Assembly (NCBI GenBank): GCA_903932545.1
Contig: CAIZGT010000672.1
Span: 1-16,285, forward strand
Origin: an uncultured Rhodospirillales bacterium
GTDB lineage: Bacteria; Pseudomonadota; Alphaproteobacteria; Acetobacterales; Acetobacteraceae
Length of the DNA stretch: 16,285 bases
Reading direction: 5' to 3'
Below are positions 14,625 through 16,285 of the stretch, piece by piece. How positions within the stretch are numbered: the first letter of the stretch is position 1; the number at the start of each line of letters is the position of its first letter. Both the position numbers and the translations under genes were made by a program. The notes below the pieces were generated by a model. The model was given only the letters and a program-made list of their open reading frames with translations, did not search any database and was not told the origin of the DNA.

Positions 14625-14939
14625 TCACCCATGCGCCTTGCTCGCCTCGGCAAACTTTGCCACCTGCTCAGGTGAAGCCGCCTTCTGGTTCGCTGCCTGC
14701 CATTCCTTATACGGCATGCCATACACAATCTCGCGCGCATCCGGATCGCTCAACGCAATCCCCTGCGCCTCGGCGGCCTCGCGATACCAGCGGCTGAGGC
14801 AGTTGCGGCAGAACCCGGCGAGATTCATCATATCGATATTTTGCACATCGCTGCGCGCGCGCAAATGCGCCACCAGCGTGCGAAACGCGGCGGCCTCTAG
14901 CGCAATCGTGGTTGCGCTATCAATTTCGGGCTTGCTCAT
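14625..14939 (-). CDS. DUF1244 family protein
   Basis: This 104-residue protein fits the DUF1244 family (PF06844; typically about 95-105 residues) of small cytosolic proteins with unknown function found in many proteobacteria. The hallmark is VQNIDMMNLAGFCRNCLSRWY (about 32-52), with a CxxC pair at C44/C47 that could bind metal or be redox-active. The conserved later motif REIVYGMPYKEWQ (about 69-81) is also present. The start ATG is preceded by GAGGAG at a spacing of eight bases. That ribosome site lies in the loop of a hairpin (14942-14961). It is divergent from the glycerate kinase gene, with 85 bases between the starts. Confidence 0.9.
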   Translation of the reverse strand: MSKPEIDSATTIALEAAAFRTLVAHLRARSDVQNIDMMNLAGFCRNCLSRWYREAAEAQGIALSDPDAREIVYGMPYKEWQAANQKAASPEQVAKFAEASKAHG

Positions 14940-14941
14940 CA

Positions 14942-14961
14942 GACTAACTCCTCATTTAGTC
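14942..14961 (-). promoter_or_regulatory. Hairpin presenting the DUF1244 Shine-Dalgarno in its loop
   Basis: On the transcribed (minus) strand, GACTAA (14961-14956) pairs perfectly with TTAGTC (14947-14942), and the 8-base loop ATGAGGAG carries the ribosome binding site GAGGAG. The helix ends two bases before the ATG. A protein or small RNA could recognise such an exposed site. The base pairing is plain; any regulation is inference. Confidence 0.5.
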
Positions 14962-15024
14962 GCCGATAGATGGCGCTGCTGTTCCGGTTTCGCCATAGTC
15001 GTGCCGTCCGGGGGAAGTCGCCAG

Positions 15025-16285
15025 ATGCAAATTAACGAAACACAGGCGCGCAGCCTGTTGCGGGCCGTGTTCGATGCCGCAATCGCCGCTGCCGATCCGC
15101 GCGCGATGCTGCACAAATTTCTGCCCGAGAAGCCGCGTGGCCGCTGCATCGTCATCGGCTGCGGCAAATCCGCCGCCTCGATGGCCGCTTCGCTGGAAGC
15201 CGCCTGGCCCGATGTCGATCTCTCTGGCTGCGTTGTCACCCGCTACGAGCACGAAGCGCCGACCAGCCGCATCACAGTCCTCCAATCGTCCCACCCAGTG
15301 CCAGACGCCAATTCCGAGGCCGCCGCCCGGCAGATGCTGGAAACCGTGCAGAATCTCTCCGCCGATGATCTGGTCATCGCACTGATCTCCGGCGGCGGCT
15401 CCGCCCTCATGGCCCTACCCGCCCCTGGCCTCACGCTCGCTGACAAGCAGGCGATGAACAAAGCCCTGCTCGCCTCGGGCGCCACGATTGGTGAGATGAA
15501 CGTGCTGCGCAAGCACCTCTCCGGCATCAAAGGTGGCCGTCTCGCCGCAGCCTGCGCCCCCGCCCGCGTCATCACCTTGGCGATCTCAGACGTGCCGGGT
15601 GATGACCCCGCCATCATCGCCTCCGGCCCCACCGTGCCCGACCCGTCCAGCTTTGAGGACGCCCGCATCATCCTCGCGCGCTACGGCATCGAAACCTCAC
15701 CGGCCATGCGCGCCTGGATGGATCAGGGGCATGAGACCCCCAAGCCCGGCGAACTCCCCCACGCCGAATTCCGCATGATCGCCACCCCCGGCATGGCGCT
15801 CGCCGCCGCCGCCGAAGAGGCCCGCGCGCACGGCATCACACCGATTATCCTGGGAGACGCGCTTGAAGGTGAAAGCCGCGAGATGGGGATAATGATGGCG
15901 GGCATCGCGCGTTCAATCCGCAGCCACGGCCTGCCCGTCAAAGCGCCCGCCCTGATCCTCTCCGGCGGGGAGACCACCGTCTCCATCGGCCGCGGTCCGG
16001 CAGGCAAAGGCGGTCGCAACACCGAATTCCTACTCGGCCTCGCCGTGGCCCTTGGCGGTGACGCAGACATTTACGCCGTCGCCGGCGACACTGACGGCAT
16101 CGACGGCACCGAGGATGCGGCCGGCGCCATCGTCACCCCCACCACGCTGGCCCGCGCCCGCGCAGCCGGGCTTGATCCGCGCAATGTGCTCACCGCGCAT
16201 GACAGCTACACCCTGTTCGACGCCATCGGTGACCTGATCCGCACCGGCCCGACATTAACCAACGTGAATGATATTCGTGCCATCC
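15025..16285 (+). CDS. Glycerate 2-kinase (DUF4147/MOFRL type), 3'-truncated by the window edge
   Basis: The frame is open for 420 codons to the window edge. The enzyme phosphorylates D-glycerate with ATP (product 2-phosphoglycerate in most bacterial members; older annotations call it GckA, TtuD or putative hydroxypyruvate reductase), feeding glyoxylate, tartronate or serine-cycle carbon into lower glycolysis. The N-terminal domain has GCGKSA with the likely catalytic lysine K48, ISGGGSALM (121-129), NVLRKHLSGIKGGRLA (159-174) and ISDVPGDDPAIIASGPT (187-203). The C-terminal MOFRL domain has ILSGGETTV (311-319), GKGGRNTEFLL (327-337) and AGDTDGIDGTEDAAGA (353-368). The last visible stretch, PTLTNVNDIRAI, is the normal family ending, so only a few residues are missing. 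ATG 15025 has GGGGGAAG upstream. The gene is divergent from the DUF1244 gene; no glyoxylate carboligase or tartronate semialdehyde reductase is in view. Confidence 0.95.
   Translation, partial: MQINETQARSLLRAVFDAAIAAADPRAMLHKFLPEKPRGRCIVIGCGKSAASMAASLEAAWPDVDLSGCVVTRYEHEAPTSRITVLQSSHPVPDANSEAAARQMLETVQNLSADDLVIALISGGGSALMALPAPGLTLADKQAMNKALLASGATIGEMNVLRKHLSGIKGGRLAAACAPARVITLAISDVPGDDPAIIASGPTVPDPSSFEDARIILARYGIETSPAMRAWMDQGHETPKPGELPHAEFRMIATPGMALAAAAEEARAHGITPIILGDALEGESREMGIMMAGIARSIRSHGLPVKAPALILSGGETTVSIGRGPAGKGGRNTEFLLGLAVALGGDADIYAVAGDTDGIDGTEDAAGAIVTPTTLARARAAGLDPRNVLTAHDSYTLFDAIGDLIRTGPTLTNVNDIRAI

Noticed and set aside
14970..14996. ATGGCG/CGCCAT inverted repeat between the DUF1244 and glycerate kinase genes
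   Set aside because: It is only 6 bp per arm with a 15-base gap, too short to separate from chance in a GC-rich region.

Overview
This window reads as a chromosomal segment of a GC-rich alphaproteobacterium. The evidence is an RNase E with an acidic insertion in its S1 domain and a C-terminal Gly-Trp-Trp motif, a GapR/DUF2312 protein, a DUF1244 protein, Coq7, an MsbA-related alphaproteobacterial-type exporter and a cyclic-glucan-type exporter. The style of the hypothetical protein at 13983-14549 and of the glycine-rich protein suggests Rhodospirillales/Acetobacteraceae, but this is an impression from memory, not a search result.

Layout. 1-2712 (+) is the 3' part of rne. It is followed by a likely intrinsic terminator (2749-2780), a promoter, and tRNA-Ser(GGA) with encoded CCA (2822-2911). 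A 301-base stretch without a gene (2912-3212) leads into an NdvA/ChvA-like glucan exporter (3213-5009, +). Facing it is a large minus-strand gene (5239-7956) for a glycine-rich beta-helix-like protein carrying three copies of a CBM60-like (calcium-dependent, xylan-binding type) module. From 8194 to 11000 the minus strand carries dsbB, coq7 and an IlvD/Edd-family dehydratase in that transcriptional order. A glutathione S-transferase (11092-11721, +) meets an MsbA-related exporter (11725-13482, -) tail to tail, with only three bases between the stops. The minus strand then holds gapR (13552-13824), a conserved hypothetical gene (13983-14549) and a DUF1244 gene (14625-14939). Divergent from these, the window ends inside a glycerate 2-kinase gene (15025-16285, +) that lacks only its last few codons.

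How the genes relate. Most are housekeeping genes: RNA decay (RNase E), nucleoid organisation (GapR), ubiquinone synthesis (Coq7), envelope disulfide formation (DsbB) and glyoxylate/serine-type carbon flow (glycerate kinase). dsbB and coq7 overlap by ATGA, which couples a quinone-consuming enzyme to a quinone-making one. The segment between the tRNA gene and the dehydratase (about 2912-8193) is the most accessory-looking part: it pairs a likely glucan exporter with a putative glycan-binding surface protein. No integrase, IS element, CRISPR array or prophage gene was seen.

The points most worth a second look are the three-module glycine-rich protein, a hairpin that carries the DUF1244 Shine-Dalgarno in its loop, a hairpin spanning both stop codons of the convergent pair at 11.7 kb, and the dsbB-coq7 coupling. 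I found no clearly undescribed multi-gene system.
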